Assembly (NCBI GenBank): GCA_003161435.1
Contig: PMOS01000031.1
Span: 214,970-278,969 of the forward strand
From: Vulcanimicrobiota bacterium
Lineage (GTDB): Bacteria; Vulcanimicrobiota; Vulcanimicrobiia; Vulcanimicrobiales; Vulcanimicrobiaceae
Length of the DNA stretch: 64,000 nt
Direction of reading: 5' to 3'
Of the stretch, positions 21,723-30,218 are shown piece after piece (the first letter of the stretch is position 1; the number at the start of each line of letters is the position of its first letter). A program made the position numbers and the translations under genes. A model generated the notes under the pieces. It saw nothing but the letters and a program-made list of their open reading frames with translations. It ran no database searches and was not told the origin of the DNA.

Positions 21723-21839
21723 ATGATCTCGCGACGTTCCTCATTTGGCATTTCCGCCGCGAGGGCGGGCCCGCAGGCGGCCCCGCCTGCCGGCACGGGG
21801 ACGCCCAGCCCGCTACCCGGCGGCGGAACGGGCTCCTGA
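21723..21839 (+). CDS. small ORF translationally coupled to the SCO gene
   Basis: A 38-codon frame, MISRRSSFGISARAGPQAA onward and rich in Pro, Gly and Ala, with a good CGGAGA site seven bases before its ATG. Its TGA (21837-21839) shares a base with the SCO start (TGATG). It contains a perfect 8-bp inverted repeat at 21773-21790. It may be a real small protein, a translated leader that couples SCO synthesis, or simply the 5' part of the transcript. I do not recognise the peptide. Confidence 0.4.
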   Translation: MISRRSSFGISAARAGPQAAPPAGTGTPSPLPGGGTGS

Positions 21840-22384
21840 TGCGTCTGCGCGCGATCGCGTTGGCAACGGCGCTCGCGCTCGCATGCGGAGTGCCGGCAGT
21901 CGCCGGTATCCCGCGCGACGCGCGCGACGTCAAGTTGATCGACCAGAACGGCGTGGGATTCACGCTGCGCGACATCCGCCGCCCGACCGCGGTCATCTTC
22001 GTGGCGACGCGCTGCGGTGACGCTTGTCCGATCGCCGAAGCCCTGTTCTCACGTCTATCGGACGAGCTTGCGCGCGAGCACGTCGACGCACGCTTGCTGA
22101 CCGTGACGCTCGATCCTCAACACGATGCGCCGATCGTGATGAGCAATTCGGCGCGCGCGTTCGGCGCCGACGCAACGCGTTGGCGCTGGGCGAGCGGAAA
22201 GCCCGACGACGTGTATCGCTTGCTCGACGCCTTCAACGTGGAACGGCTCGACGGCAAGTTTCACGGTACGTTCGCCTACGTGCTCGACGCGCACGGTATC
22301 CCGACGCGGTTGGTCATGCTGTCGACCAGCGCCGACCGCGAGCTGCTCGGCTACCTGCGCGCCGCCGCCTCGCAGCGCGGCTAA
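21839..22384 (+). CDS. SCO1/SenC-family protein
   Basis: A 181-residue exported thioredoxin-fold protein with a signal peptide (MRLRAIALATALALACGVPAVA). The copper/redox motif is CGDACP (C59, C63), and the conserved His occurs in KFHGTFAYVLD. SCO proteins deliver copper to the CuA site of cytochrome oxidase or act as thiol reductases. It is divergently arranged from a two-component system whose operon also encodes a cupredoxin and a haem-barrel protein, so a copper- or respiration-related role fits. I chose the ATG that gives the signal peptide. Confidence 0.88.
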   Translation: MRLRAIALATALALACGVPAVAGIPRDARDVKLIDQNGVGFTLRDIRRPTAVIFVATRCGDACPIAEALFSRLSDELAREHVDARLLTVTLDPQHDAPIVMSNSARAFGADATRWRWASGKPDDVYRLLDAFNVERLDGKFHGTFAYVLDAHGIPTRLVMLSTSADRELLGYLRAAASQRG

Positions 22385-22408
22385 CGCGTTCGACGCGTTC
22401 TGTTTCGG

Positions 22409-23215
22409 TTACAGCCGGTCGCGCAGATCGATCGCAAGCGCGCGCAAGGCGGGATCTTCCGCGTCGCGCGCGCAGCGGTCGAACGCGACGCGCGCGTCGG
22501 CCTTCCGGCCGGCCCGGACGAGGACGGTGCCCAGCGCGAAACTGGCGCGCGCATAGTTCGGCGAGAGCGCGAGCGCGAGCGCGAGCTCGGCGCGTGCAGC
22601 GTCGTCGCGTCCCGCGCGCAACTCGACGACCGCGAGATCGTAGTGCGCGGTCGCATACTTCGGATCGGCGTCGATGAGGGCGCGAAAATCGGCGCGGGCG
22701 GTGGCGAGGTCGCCGGCCCGCAGGGCGGCCAGACCGCGGCCGTAGCGCGCGAGGACAGAGTCGGGCGCCAGCGCGAGGTACTGCTCCGCCGCGCGGCGTG
22801 CGCCGGCCAGATCGCCGCGCCGCAGTTCGACTGCGACGAGGTTCGCGGCCGCCGCCGCGAAACGCGGATCGCGATGGAGCGCCTCTTCGAGCAACGCGAT
22901 CGCCGCGTCGTCCCGGCCAAGATGCGCGTCCGCCAGCGCCAAGTCGTAGCGTGCCGACGAGCCCTTCGGCTCCGGCGGATCGAGGGTGACGACGCGCGTG
23001 AACTCCAGCCCCGCGGCGCTCCAATCGCCGCGCTCCTCGGCGGCGACGCCGCGCATGAAACGCTCGCGGACCTCGCGGGCGCGTCCTTGGGCCGAGAGCG
23101 CTGCCGCGTCGGTCGAGCGCGGCTGCGGCGTCGGGCCCGAGTACGTCTGCGCGGATGCCGCGGCCGCCGCGATGGCGGCCAACGCCAGCAGCGATGCTAC
23201 CGCCCGTTTCAGCAT
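22409..23215 (-). CDS. exported TPR-repeat protein
   Basis: A 268-residue product with a signal peptide (MLKRAVASLLALAAIAAAAASA) and about six TPR units (for example AAIALLEEALHRDPRFAAAA and YATAHYDLAVVELRAGRDDA). Such proteins scaffold envelope complexes; nothing points to a specific partner. ATG 23215 is used because it begins the signal peptide. Its start is two bases from the stop of the small membrane protein gene upstream, so the two genes form an operon. Confidence 0.85.
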   Translation of the reverse strand: MLKRAVASLLALAAIAAAAASAQTYSGPTPQPRSTDAAALSAQGRAREVRERFMRGVAAEERGDWSAAGLEFTRVVTLDPPEPKGSSARYDLALADAHLGRDDAAIALLEEALHRDPRFAAAAANLVAVELRRGDLAGARRAAEQYLALAPDSVLARYGRGLAALRAGDLATARADFRALIDADPKYATAHYDLAVVELRAGRDDAARAELALALALSPNYARASFALGTVLVRAGRKADARVAFDRCARDAEDPALRALAIDLRDRL

Positions 23216-23216
23216 C

Positions 23217-23447
23217 TCAGTCGTGCGGCAGGCCGGCGGCGCTCGCCGAGCGGGCGGTCGCGGCACGTTCGGGGGCGCAATCCCATCCCGTGCGGCCGCT
23301 TTCCGTAATGGGCCCCAGCAACGCGGGCGGGGAGCTGGTGGCCAGCGACGCCGGGTCGTCGAGCAGCATCTCCGCGCCTATGGCGGCGCCGGCACATGCG
23401 ACGAGCGCGAGTACCCCGGCCATCGCCCAGCGCAGGAAGTGCCTCAT
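23217..23447 (-). CDS. small single-pass membrane or exported protein
   Basis: 76 residues: an N-terminal hydrophobic segment (MRHFLRWAMAGVLALVACAGAAIG) followed by about 50 polar residues without recognisable motifs. It sits immediately before the TPR gene (one-base gap) and runs divergently from the outer-membrane barrel gene. I do not recognise it. The coupling to the TPR gene and the sensible N-terminus are the reasons to call it real. Confidence 0.6.
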   Translation of the reverse strand: MRHFLRWAMAGVLALVACAGAAIGAEMLLDDPASLATSSPPALLGPITESGRTGWDCAPERAATARSASAAGLPHD

Positions 23448-23499
23448 AGCCGGCATCGTACCGCGGGCACGTGAAATCTTCCTGAAGCTGGCGATCGTC

Positions 23500-25155
23500 G
23501 TGGCGCTGGTTCTGTTGCCCGCGGTTGCTCGGGCCGACGAGCTGATCGTCGGTGCGTTGCGCGACCAGGATGGAAACGTCGTCGCCGGCGCGTCGGTCAC
23601 CGCGCTCGACGGCCGGGGCCATACCCTCGCGCGGGACCGGAGCGCCGCCGATGGGACGTTCGCGCTGACCACGCCGACGCGTCCCGCTTCGGTGCTCATC
23701 GTCGCGCGCGACGCCGAACCACTGCATGTCACGGTCCCCGCCGACGGCTCGCCGATCGCCGCGATCGTGCGGCATCACCGGGCCGTCGATTTGGTGCCCT
23801 CGGTGGCCGACGTCGCGGCGTTGCCGGCCGGACAGCTCAGCGCGGTCGGGGAGATCGTGCCGTACCGCATCAGCTTCCCCGGTTCGATCACCGATCGCTG
23901 GCTCGCCTCGGGGCGCGGTGCCACGACGCTCGAGGGATTGGCGTTTTACCGTCGGGGCGACGGCGGTGATGCGACCAGCTTGCTGCCCGCCCACGCCTTG
24001 GGGGCAATCACCGCAACCGATCCTCTCGAAGCGGTCTGGTATGGTGATCGGGCCGGCGGCGGCATCATCGACGCCCAACTGTTCGATCGTGCCGATGCCC
24101 AACGCGTCACCGACCGCGATGCGGCATTCTCGTTCGGTCGCGACCCGATCGGTCTGGTGGCGACGTCGTGGGATGCCGACGGCGAACGCCGCCTCGTCGC
24201 TGCGCGCGGAGGCGGCCAACTCGGACCCGTGCAGGCAACGGTCGTCACGCTGGTGGGCGATGCGCCCGGGACGCGCTACGACGGCGCGGGACTGGAGCTA
24301 CACACCTCGACGCAACGGACCGACCTCGCCGCACGCTTCGATCTCACCGAAACGAACGCGGACGCGCTGAACGCATCGCCCGACAACGGCAGCGTCGCCG
24401 AAGCGCTGTTCGACGCGTCGGGACGCGGGCCGAACGCGATCGCGTTGCGCCTGCGCTGGCGCGACGAGCGCGGTCTGCTCGGTGACGCGGCGTCCGAGCA
24501 CCGCGATGCGGCGCTGGTGCTCGGCACCACGCGGGGCGGCACCGTGCGTGTCACGGCTGCCGTCGCGCTAGACTACGGAGCGGACCTGCCGTACGAAGCG
24601 CCGGCCGGCAACGCGTTCGCCGTGCTTCCGTCGCTGAGCGCGAACGCGCCGCTGAACGCCGACTGGTCGCTCCAAGCCGGGCTCGGCGATTCGACGCTGG
24701 GCACACCGGGGCTTGCGCTCGCGCGCGCAACGCTCGGACAGATCGGCTTGGCCTACGCCGACCGGCATCGCTTGCGCGCGGAAGTCGTCGCGTATGCCGA
24801 AGGTGACGCTGCACCCGCCGCGTTGAACCGCGGCTTCGGCGTGTCGCTGGGCTGGGAGATCGCGCCGCGTTTGTCGTTGCGCGCGTGGTCGCTGCGCGAT
24901 GTCGACGCGCTGGACGCGACCGTCCCGGTGTACCCGGGCGGTGCGCTGGAGAGCGTCGTCGCCTCGAACCGCTTCGACCGCGATCTCGTCTGGCTCACCT
25001 GGGACGCGCCGGTCCGGTTCGATCTGCTGGTGCGCGAAGGTGCGCTCGAAGGCAACGTGCGCGTCCCGCTCGCCGGGCGCTACGCCCTTACGGTCGGCTC
25101 CTACCGCCGCCCCAACGGAACCCGCACGATCTCCGCCGGCGTCGTTGCACGCTGA
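23500..25155 (+). CDS. TonB-receptor-like outer-membrane barrel with N-terminal carboxypeptidase-regulatory domain; start uncertain
   Basis: The product (551 residues from the GTG used here) has a signal-like hydrophobic stretch ending AVARA, a CarboxypepD_reg-like beta domain (IVGALRDQDGNVVAGASVTALD), a degenerate plug-like part (LPAHALGAITATDPLEAVWYG, GGGIIDAQLF), and a barrel-like C-terminus. It is shorter than typical TonB receptors (700-900). The start is poorly defined: GTG 23500 gives a signal lacking positive charge, a CTG at 23482 gives a better one, and ATG 23380 would overlap the opposite-strand small gene. The plug lacks a clear TonB box, so function as a passive porin is also possible. 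Confidence 0.7.
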   Translation: MALVLLPAVARADELIVGALRDQDGNVVAGASVTALDGRGHTLARDRSAADGTFALTTPTRPASVLIVARDAEPLHVTVPADGSPIAAIVRHHRAVDLVPSVADVAALPAGQLSAVGEIVPYRISFPGSITDRWLASGRGATTLEGLAFYRRGDGGDATSLLPAHALGAITATDPLEAVWYGDRAGGGIIDAQLFDRADAQRVTDRDAAFSFGRDPIGLVATSWDADGERRLVAARGGGQLGPVQATVVTLVGDAPGTRYDGAGLELHTSTQRTDLAARFDLTETNADALNASPDNGSVAEALFDASGRGPNAIALRLRWRDERGLLGDAASEHRDAALVLGTTRGGTVRVTAAVALDYGADLPYEAPAGNAFAVLPSLSANAPLNADWSLQAGLGDSTLGTPGLALARATLGQIGLAYADRHRLRAEVVAYAEGDAAPAALNRGFGVSLGWEIAPRLSLRAWSLRDVDALDATVPVYPGGALESVVASNRFDRDLVWLTWDAPVRFDLLVREGALEGNVRVPLAGRYALTVGSYRRPNGTRTISAGVVAR

Positions 25156-25178
25156 TCGCGTTCGGCGAGCGGCAATTT

Positions 25179-25463
25179 CTACGGCGGGCGCCGGAAGGCG
25201 ATGTAACCGAGCCTGATCGCTGCACCTACGAGAGCGAGAAGAATCGCCAGCGATGCGATGGGCCCAATTTGCAAGGCGTAGTATAAGGCGAAGAACCCGA
25301 TTGCTGGCACCGGAACAGTTCGCGCGTTCCCCGTTCCATCGTCGGTCGCGGTGATCGGCACGGGCTGAAAAATGCCGATGGACGTCCAGACGGCGCTCCA
25401 GATCAAGATAACCAGAAGCAGCACGATCGTCGCGAAGGCGATTGCCGCGATGCGGCGTCTCAT
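25179..25463 (-). CDS. small membrane protein at the end of the LIV operon
   Basis: 94 residues with two membrane helices (IAAIAFATIVLLLVILIWSA and a C-terminal one around IGPIASLAILLALVGAAIRL) joined by a loop of about 40 residues. The ATG overlaps the SDR gene stop by four bases, making it the last gene of the minus-strand operon. It is convergent with the barrel gene. No family recognised. Confidence 0.7.
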   Translation of the reverse strand: MRRRIAAIAFATIVLLLVILIWSAVWTSIGIFQPVPITATDDGTGNARTVPVPAIGFFALYYALQIGPIASLAILLALVGAAIRLGYIAFRRPP

Positions 25464-26188
25464 CCGGGCTGCCGGCTCTTCGGATCCATCACCAAGATCG
25501 CACCATGGTGGCGTCGCAAGGGCCACCGTGTCTCCCCATCGCGGACCAGCTCGGCGACGACGGTGCCGACTTCGTCGGCGGTGATCCAGTCCGGTTGCGC
25601 GACGGTTTCCCACTCGCGCGTGCGCACGGGACCGTTCACGACGAGTTCGAGAACGCGCACGTCGCATTCGGCAAGCTCCGCCGCGAGCGCGCGCGTCAGC
25701 ATCAGTTGCGCGGCGGCGGCGATCGAGACGATGCTCGCGTTCGGCACGGGGAACAGCGCGGCGCCGCCGCCGATACCGAGGTAGAGCGCGCCGGGCGAGC
25801 GCAACAGCTCCGGGATGAACGCTTGCGCGAACGCGACGTGCGTGTCGAGCATCTCCGTTCGCACCGCCTCCCAGGTCGCCGGGTCGACGTCGAGCAGCGG
25901 TCCGCCTTGCCACCAACCGCCCAGCGATGGGATCGCGACGTCGAGGCCACCGAACTCGGCGCGGATTCGCTCGGCGATCGTCTTGGCGGCGCGCGGCTCG
26001 CCGGCATTGCCGACGATCCCGATCAGCCGCTGCGGATCGGCCATGTCGCCGACGTGCTCGCGCAACTGCGCGAGTCGCTCGGCGCGGCGCGACGTGACGA
26101 TGACGCGCAGGTCGTCGATCGCGAGCAGCGCGCGAACGATCCCTTCGCCGACGCCGCCCGCACCGCCGGCGACGAGCACGTTGCGCAC
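25460..26188 (-). CDS. SDR-fold protein lacking the catalytic Tyr/Lys
   Basis: A 242-residue Rossmann protein with an N-terminal cofactor motif (VLVAGGAGGVGEGIV) and an NAG-type segment (IGIVGNAGEP). Aligning the helix TRALAAEL with ordinary SDRs puts Val and Ala where the YxxxK Tyr and Lys should be (region NASIVSIAAAAQLMLTRALAAEL, residues about 150-170), so classical oxidoreductase chemistry is doubtful. It may be an NmrA-like regulator or an atypical enzyme. It lies between the RidA-like gene and the terminal membrane-protein gene of the LIV operon. Confidence 0.8.
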   Translation of the reverse strand: MRNVLVAGGAGGVGEGIVRALLAIDDLRVIVTSRRAERLAQLREHVGDMADPQRLIGIVGNAGEPRAAKTIAERIRAEFGGLDVAIPSLGGWWQGGPLLDVDPATWEAVRTEMLDTHVAFAQAFIPELLRSPGALYLGIGGGAALFPVPNASIVSIAAAAQLMLTRALAAELAECDVRVLELVVNGPVRTREWETVAQPDWITADEVGTVVAELVRDGETRWPLRRHHGAILVMDPKSRQPG

Positions 26189-26192
26189 CGCG

Positions 26193-26627
26193 CTATCCGT
26201 CGGGTGCGACGGCGATCGCTTGGATCTCGAGGCGCAGCCGCGGGTCGGTCGCCAATCGCTTCACCTCGACCGTCGTGCTCGCCGGCAAGTGGCCGGCGAA
26301 AAACGCGCCCTGGATCGCGTTCACGACGTCCTGGTCACCCGCGATGTCGGTGAAGTAGCGCGTCAGCGAGACGACGTCGCGCGGCGTGCAGCCGGCGGCG
26401 GTCAACGCCTGCGCGAGGTGGTCGTACGCGAGCCGCGCCTGCGCCGCCGCATCGAGCGGCACCGAATCGAACACTTCGGGCCGGTGCGGATGGTCGTGAT
26501 AGACAGGCGCGGCCGTCACGCCCGAGACGAACACGAGCCGGCCGCGTGTGACTCTGATCGCCGGAACGAACAGCGAGTTGATGCTCGGATCGTAACCGTC
26601 GTGATGGACGACCTCGAGTCGATCCAC
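26193..26627 (-). CDS. RidA (YjgF/YER057c/UK114) family protein lacking the key Arg
   Basis: About 144 residues, normal for the family. Typical features are LVFVSGVTA, then GCTPRDVVSLTRYFTD and the C-terminal VEVKRLATDPRLRLEIQAIAV. Classical RidA deaminates reactive enamine/imine intermediates using the Arg of a PAR(S/T) motif before VEV; here that segment reads LPASTTVEV, so the Arg is Ser. It is probably one of the Rid subfamilies without imine deaminase activity. GTG 26627 is chosen over an upstream TTG (26645). Nine to ten bases separate it from the binding-protein gene. Confidence 0.85.
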   Translation of the reverse strand: MDRLEVVHHDGYDPSINSLFVPAIRVTRGRLVFVSGVTAAPVYHDHPHRPEVFDSVPLDAAAQARLAYDHLAQALTAAGCTPRDVVSLTRYFTDIAGDQDVVNAIQGAFFAGHLPASTTVEVKRLATDPRLRLEIQAIAVAPDG

Positions 26628-26654
26628 GCCTTCAGCGCGCCGCAACGGCGCGCG

Positions 26655-27869
26655 TCACCGCCCGGCCCACGGCGGGAACGGCACGATCGGCTTGCCGTGT
26701 GCGACGTTGCCGGGATACACGATCACCTGCTTCCCGTTCTGCCATTGAAGGATGTACGAGGTGTAGCCCAGCTGAATCCCGGTGCGCGGATCGATCCGCC
26801 AGTTGCCGATCAGTGTCGGGACGCGCACCTCGGCGATCGCGTCGCGCAGCTTGTCGTGGTCGAGCGAGCCCGCGCGCTTGACCGCCGCCGCGAGCACCTC
26901 GAGCGCCGAGTAGTTGCTGGCGGCGTGATAGTCGGGGTCGCGGTGGAACTCGGCGCGATAGCTGCTCTTGAACTCCGCGTTCTCCTTCGACGCATTATCC
27001 GGGTCCCAAGCCGTCACCGAGAACACGCCGTTGACGTCCTGGCCGGCGCTTTGGACGTAGCGCGGATCGGAGGCGCCGATCGCTTCGTAGAACAGCTTGG
27101 GCGCGTAGTTCGATTGTTTGAGCTGGCGCAGCACGCCGATCGAGTCGTTGGGAAACGCCATTGCGAGCACCGCGTCGGGATTCGCCGCCTTCACCTTCTC
27201 GATCACCGAAGAGAAGTCGCTCGCGCGCGCCGGATAGAACTCGGTGTACACGATCGACTGGCCGAAGCCGCGGGCGACTTCCGGAACCGCGTCGACCAGC
27301 GAGTGCGCGAACGCCGTGTCGGGTCCGATCAGCGCCAGCGTGCGCAGCTTGTGGTCTCTGGCGATCGAGAGGACGCCGTACAGGTAGGTCTGCACCGGGC
27401 CGAGCCCCTGGAAGATGTACTTGAAGCCGCGCCGGAACATCGCGACGTCGGCCGTCTCGGGGCAGATCATCGGCATTTTGTAGCGCTCGGCGACGTTCGC
27501 CGCGGGGGCCGTAATCGCGGTGCCGTAGGGACCCATGATCACGTCGACCTTGTCTTCGTTGATCAGGCGTTCGTAGAGCCGCACGCCGGTCGCCGGTTCG
27601 CTCTGATCGTCGTAATACTTGAGCACGATCTGGCGCCCGAGCAGACCACCCTTCGCGTTCTGCTGTTTGATCCACAGCTGATAACCCTCGAGCGAGTACT
27701 TGCCGCCGTCGGCAAAGATCCCGGTCAGCGAGAGCGAGGCGCCGATCACGATCGGTGCGCCCGGCGCCTGAGCGAACGCCGGACGGAGCCGGCCGTACGG
27801 GGCGCTGAGCAGACCCGCCACGGCGACCGTGGCGCAGAGCGCCCGCCAGAACCGAAGTCTCGTGGTCAT
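26655..27869 (-). CDS. LIV-type ABC transporter substrate-binding protein
   Basis: A 404-residue periplasmic binding protein (type I fold, Peripla_BP_6) with a signal peptide near residues 8-35. Landmarks include PIVIGASLSLTGIFADGGKYSLEGYQLW at the start of the mature domain and GPYGTAITAPAANVAERYKMP. It binds the ligand of the importer encoded by the following liv genes; the family takes branched-chain amino acids, amides, urea or aromatic acids, and the ligand cannot be told from sequence alone. ATGA overlap with livF. Confidence 0.93.
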   Translation of the reverse strand: MTTRLRFWRALCATVAVAGLLSAPYGRLRPAFAQAPGAPIVIGASLSLTGIFADGGKYSLEGYQLWIKQQNAKGGLLGRQIVLKYYDDQSEPATGVRLYERLINEDKVDVIMGPYGTAITAPAANVAERYKMPMICPETADVAMFRRGFKYIFQGLGPVQTYLYGVLSIARDHKLRTLALIGPDTAFAHSLVDAVPEVARGFGQSIVYTEFYPARASDFSSVIEKVKAANPDAVLAMAFPNDSIGVLRQLKQSNYAPKLFYEAIGASDPRYVQSAGQDVNGVFSVTAWDPDNASKENAEFKSSYRAEFHRDPDYHAASNYSALEVLAAAVKRAGSLDHDKLRDAIAEVRVPTLIGNWRIDPRTGIQLGYTSYILQWQNGKQVIVYPGNVAHGKPIVPFPPWAGR

Positions 27870-28582
27870 AGCACCTCTCCCAAAAATCGGCGTTTGACGT
27901 CTGCGTTTCCGCGAATGGTCGCCGCGGCGCCTTCCATGACCGTCTTGCCTTCGGTCAGAACGTAGGCCCGCGAGGCGAGCTCGAGCGCCTGCACGACGTT
28001 TTGCTCGACCAGCACCACCGCAACCCCGTCACGGTTGATCGCGCGCACCAGGTCGAAGATCTCCAGCGTGATCTTCGGCGCGAGCCCCAGCGATGGTTCG
28101 TCCATCAGGAGCAGCCGCGGCTCCGACATGAGCGCGCGCGCGATCGCGACGATCTGCTGCTGCCCGCCGGAGAGCGAGCCGGCGCGCCGGCCGCGCAGCG
28201 GTCCGAGCAGCGGGAAGCGGTCGTAGCTCTCGCGCAAGCGCCGGGCGACGCCGCGCCGGACGCGTTTGGGGTGCGCGCCGACCATAAGATTTTCTTCTAC
28301 CGTCATGCCGGCGAACAGATTGCGCCCTTCGGGGACGAGCGCGACCCCGCGTTCGACGACCTCGCCGGGCGCGCGACCCTCGATGTGCTCGCCGTCGAAG
28401 ATCACCGTTCCGCCGGTCGGCCGCACGATCCCGATGATGCTCTTGAGGGTGGTCGACTTCCCCGCGCCGTTCGCGCCGATGACACACACGATCTCGCCCG
28501 GTTCGACCGCGAACGACACGCCGTGCAGCGCCTTGAAATCGCCGTAGCCGGCTTGCAGATCGTCGACCGCCAAGAGGCTCAT
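27866..28582 (-). CDS. livF: LIV-type ABC transporter ATP-binding protein LivF
   Basis: 238 residues with Walker A GANGAGKST, signature LSGGQQQ and Walker B LLLMDEPSLGLAP, plus the H-loop region. The size and the LivF-specific start (LLAVDDLQAGYGDFKALHGVSF) separate it from LivG. Overlaps both neighbours by four bases. Confidence 0.94.
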   Translation of the reverse strand: MSLLAVDDLQAGYGDFKALHGVSFAVEPGEIVCVIGANGAGKSTTLKSIIGIVRPTGGTVIFDGEHIEGRAPGEVVERGVALVPEGRNLFAGMTVEENLMVGAHPKRVRRGVARRLRESYDRFPLLGPLRGRRAGSLSGGQQQIVAIARALMSEPRLLLMDEPSLGLAPKITLEIFDLVRAINRDGVAVVLVEQNVVQALELASRAYVLTEGKTVMEGAAATIRGNADVKRRFLGEVL

Positions 28583-29313
28583 CCGGCGACGGTCGGCGTA
28601 CCGAGATACGCTTCGATGACGGCCGGATCGTTTTGAATCGCGTGCGGGTCGCCTTGGGCGATCAACCGGCCCGCGTCCAGAACCGCGATGCGGTGCGAGA
28701 TGCGCATCACCAGCCGCATCACGTGCTCGATCCCGCAGACGGCCGCGATCCCGCGCTCGCTCAGCCCCAGCACGAAGTCCGCCATGCCGTCCATCTCGGA
28801 CGGCGTGAGGCCCGCCATGACCTCGTCGAGCAGCAGCAGCTTCGGTCGCAGCGCGAGGGCGCGCGCGACCTCGAGGCGTTTGCGCTGGGTCAAGGTCAAG
28901 TCGGAAGCAAACCGGTCGGCGTACGGTGCCAAGCCGACGAACTCGACGATCTCGCGCGCGTCGCGCCGCGCGCGTTCGACCGTGCGCGCGTGGATCAGCG
29001 CGCCGACCGCGACGTTGTCGACCACGCTCAACCGCCCGAACGGGCGCACGATCTGGTACGTGCGCGCGATCCCGGCCTGGGCGATGCGGTGCGGCGCGCG
29101 CCCGATGATGGAGCGGCCCAAGAACCGCACGTCGCCGGCGTCGGGCCGCAGCACGCCGCTGATCACGTTGAACAGTGTCGTCTTCCCCGCGCCGTTCGGC
29201 CCGATCAGCGAGAATATCTCGCCGGCCCGCACCTCGAGCGACACGCCGGCCAACGCCTGCACGCCGCCGAAGGCAATCGCGATGCCCTCGACTTCCAGCA
29301 ACGGCTCCGTCAT
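28579..29313 (-). CDS. livG: LIV-type ABC transporter ATP-binding protein LivG
   Basis: 244 residues with Walker A GPNGAGKTT and Walker B LLLLDEVMAGLTPSE. The signature region reads LTLTQRKRLEVARAL, the degenerate LSGG usual in LivG, and the protein has the LivG-specific EHVM after the H-loop. The start MTEPLLEVEG at 29313 overlaps livM (ATGA). Confidence 0.94.
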   Translation of the reverse strand: MTEPLLEVEGIAIAFGGVQALAGVSLEVRAGEIFSLIGPNGAGKTTLFNVISGVLRPDAGDVRFLGRSIIGRAPHRIAQAGIARTYQIVRPFGRLSVVDNVAVGALIHARTVERARRDAREIVEFVGLAPYADRFASDLTLTQRKRLEVARALALRPKLLLLDEVMAGLTPSEMDGMADFVLGLSERGIAAVCGIEHVMRLVMRISHRIAVLDAGRLIAQGDPHAIQNDPAVIEAYLGTPTVAG

Positions 29314-30218
29314 CGTGCCCGCCACCGGCTCGCGATCGCCGGGACGATGCCGCGCGGCAGCGCCAACAACAACGCGACGAGCAGGCCGCCGAACAGCATG
29401 AGGTAGATCTGCGGGAACCTCGCCCACAACGCTTCGGAAACCTGCGTCATCACGATCCCGCCGACCAACGGGCCCCAGACGGTGCCGACGCCGCCCAGGA
29501 TCGCCATCACGATCGATTGCAGATCGAGCCGCGACGAGAACGCGGCATCCGGCTCGATGTACGTCAAGAACAAAGCGTACCCCCCGCCCAGCAGCCCCGG
29601 AATCAGCGCGCTCAGCGAGAACGCGGTGATCTTCGCACGCGTCACGTCGACGCCGAGCGTCCCGGCGACCTGCTCGTCCTCACGCAGCGCTTGCAGCCGC
29701 AAACCGAACGCGCTGCGGTCGATCCACAGCGTCAACGCGATCGCGCCCAGACAGATCGCGAGGGTCCAGTAGTACACGCCGGTCAAGCTCGAGCCGGGCG
29801 GCAGGAACAGCCCCGCGCCGCTGCCCGTAGCCGGAATCGCGGTGACGAGGACGCGCACCATCTGCGCCATCCCGAACATCCCCATCGCGAAGAATGGTCC
29901 GCGCAAGCGCAGCATCACGTAGCCCAGCGGAACCGCGAGCGCGCAGGCCACGATACCGCCGGCGAGCGCCGCCACCATCCAGAACCAGTGCTGATCGGCG
30001 ACCAGCAATCCCGTCGCGTACGCGCCGATGCCAAAGAACGCGATCTGGCCGAACGAGAAATAGCCGGCATAGCCCGAGATGATGTTCCAGCCGTAGGCCA
30101 GCGCGACGTAGAGCACCGTCGTGTAGAGCAGGTTGAGCAGATAGCCGTTGAGCCGCAGCGGCGCGAACACCAGCGCGGCGATCGCGACTACGGCCGCGAT
30201 GCGCAGCGCGGTCTTCAT
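29310..30218 (-). CDS. livM: LIV-type ABC transporter permease LivM
   Basis: 302 residues, about eight to nine membrane helices. The conserved GYAGYFSFGQIAFFGIGAY and the EAA-like cytoplasmic loop (FGLRLQALREDEQVAGTLGVD) are clear. It starts at ATG 30218, overlapping the end of the TMEM175-like gene. With LivH it forms the channel through which the bound ligand enters the cytoplasm. Confidence 0.93.
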   Translation of the reverse strand: MKTALRIAAVVAIAALVFAPLRLNGYLLNLLYTTVLYVALAYGWNIISGYAGYFSFGQIAFFGIGAYATGLLVADQHWFWMVAALAGGIVACALAVPLGYVMLRLRGPFFAMGMFGMAQMVRVLVTAIPATGSGAGLFLPPGSSLTGVYYWTLAICLGAIALTLWIDRSAFGLRLQALREDEQVAGTLGVDVTRAKITAFSLSALIPGLLGGGYALFLTYIEPDAAFSSRLDLQSIVMAILGGVGTVWGPLVGGIVMTQVSEALWARFPQIYLMLFGGLLVALLLALPRGIVPAIASRWRAR

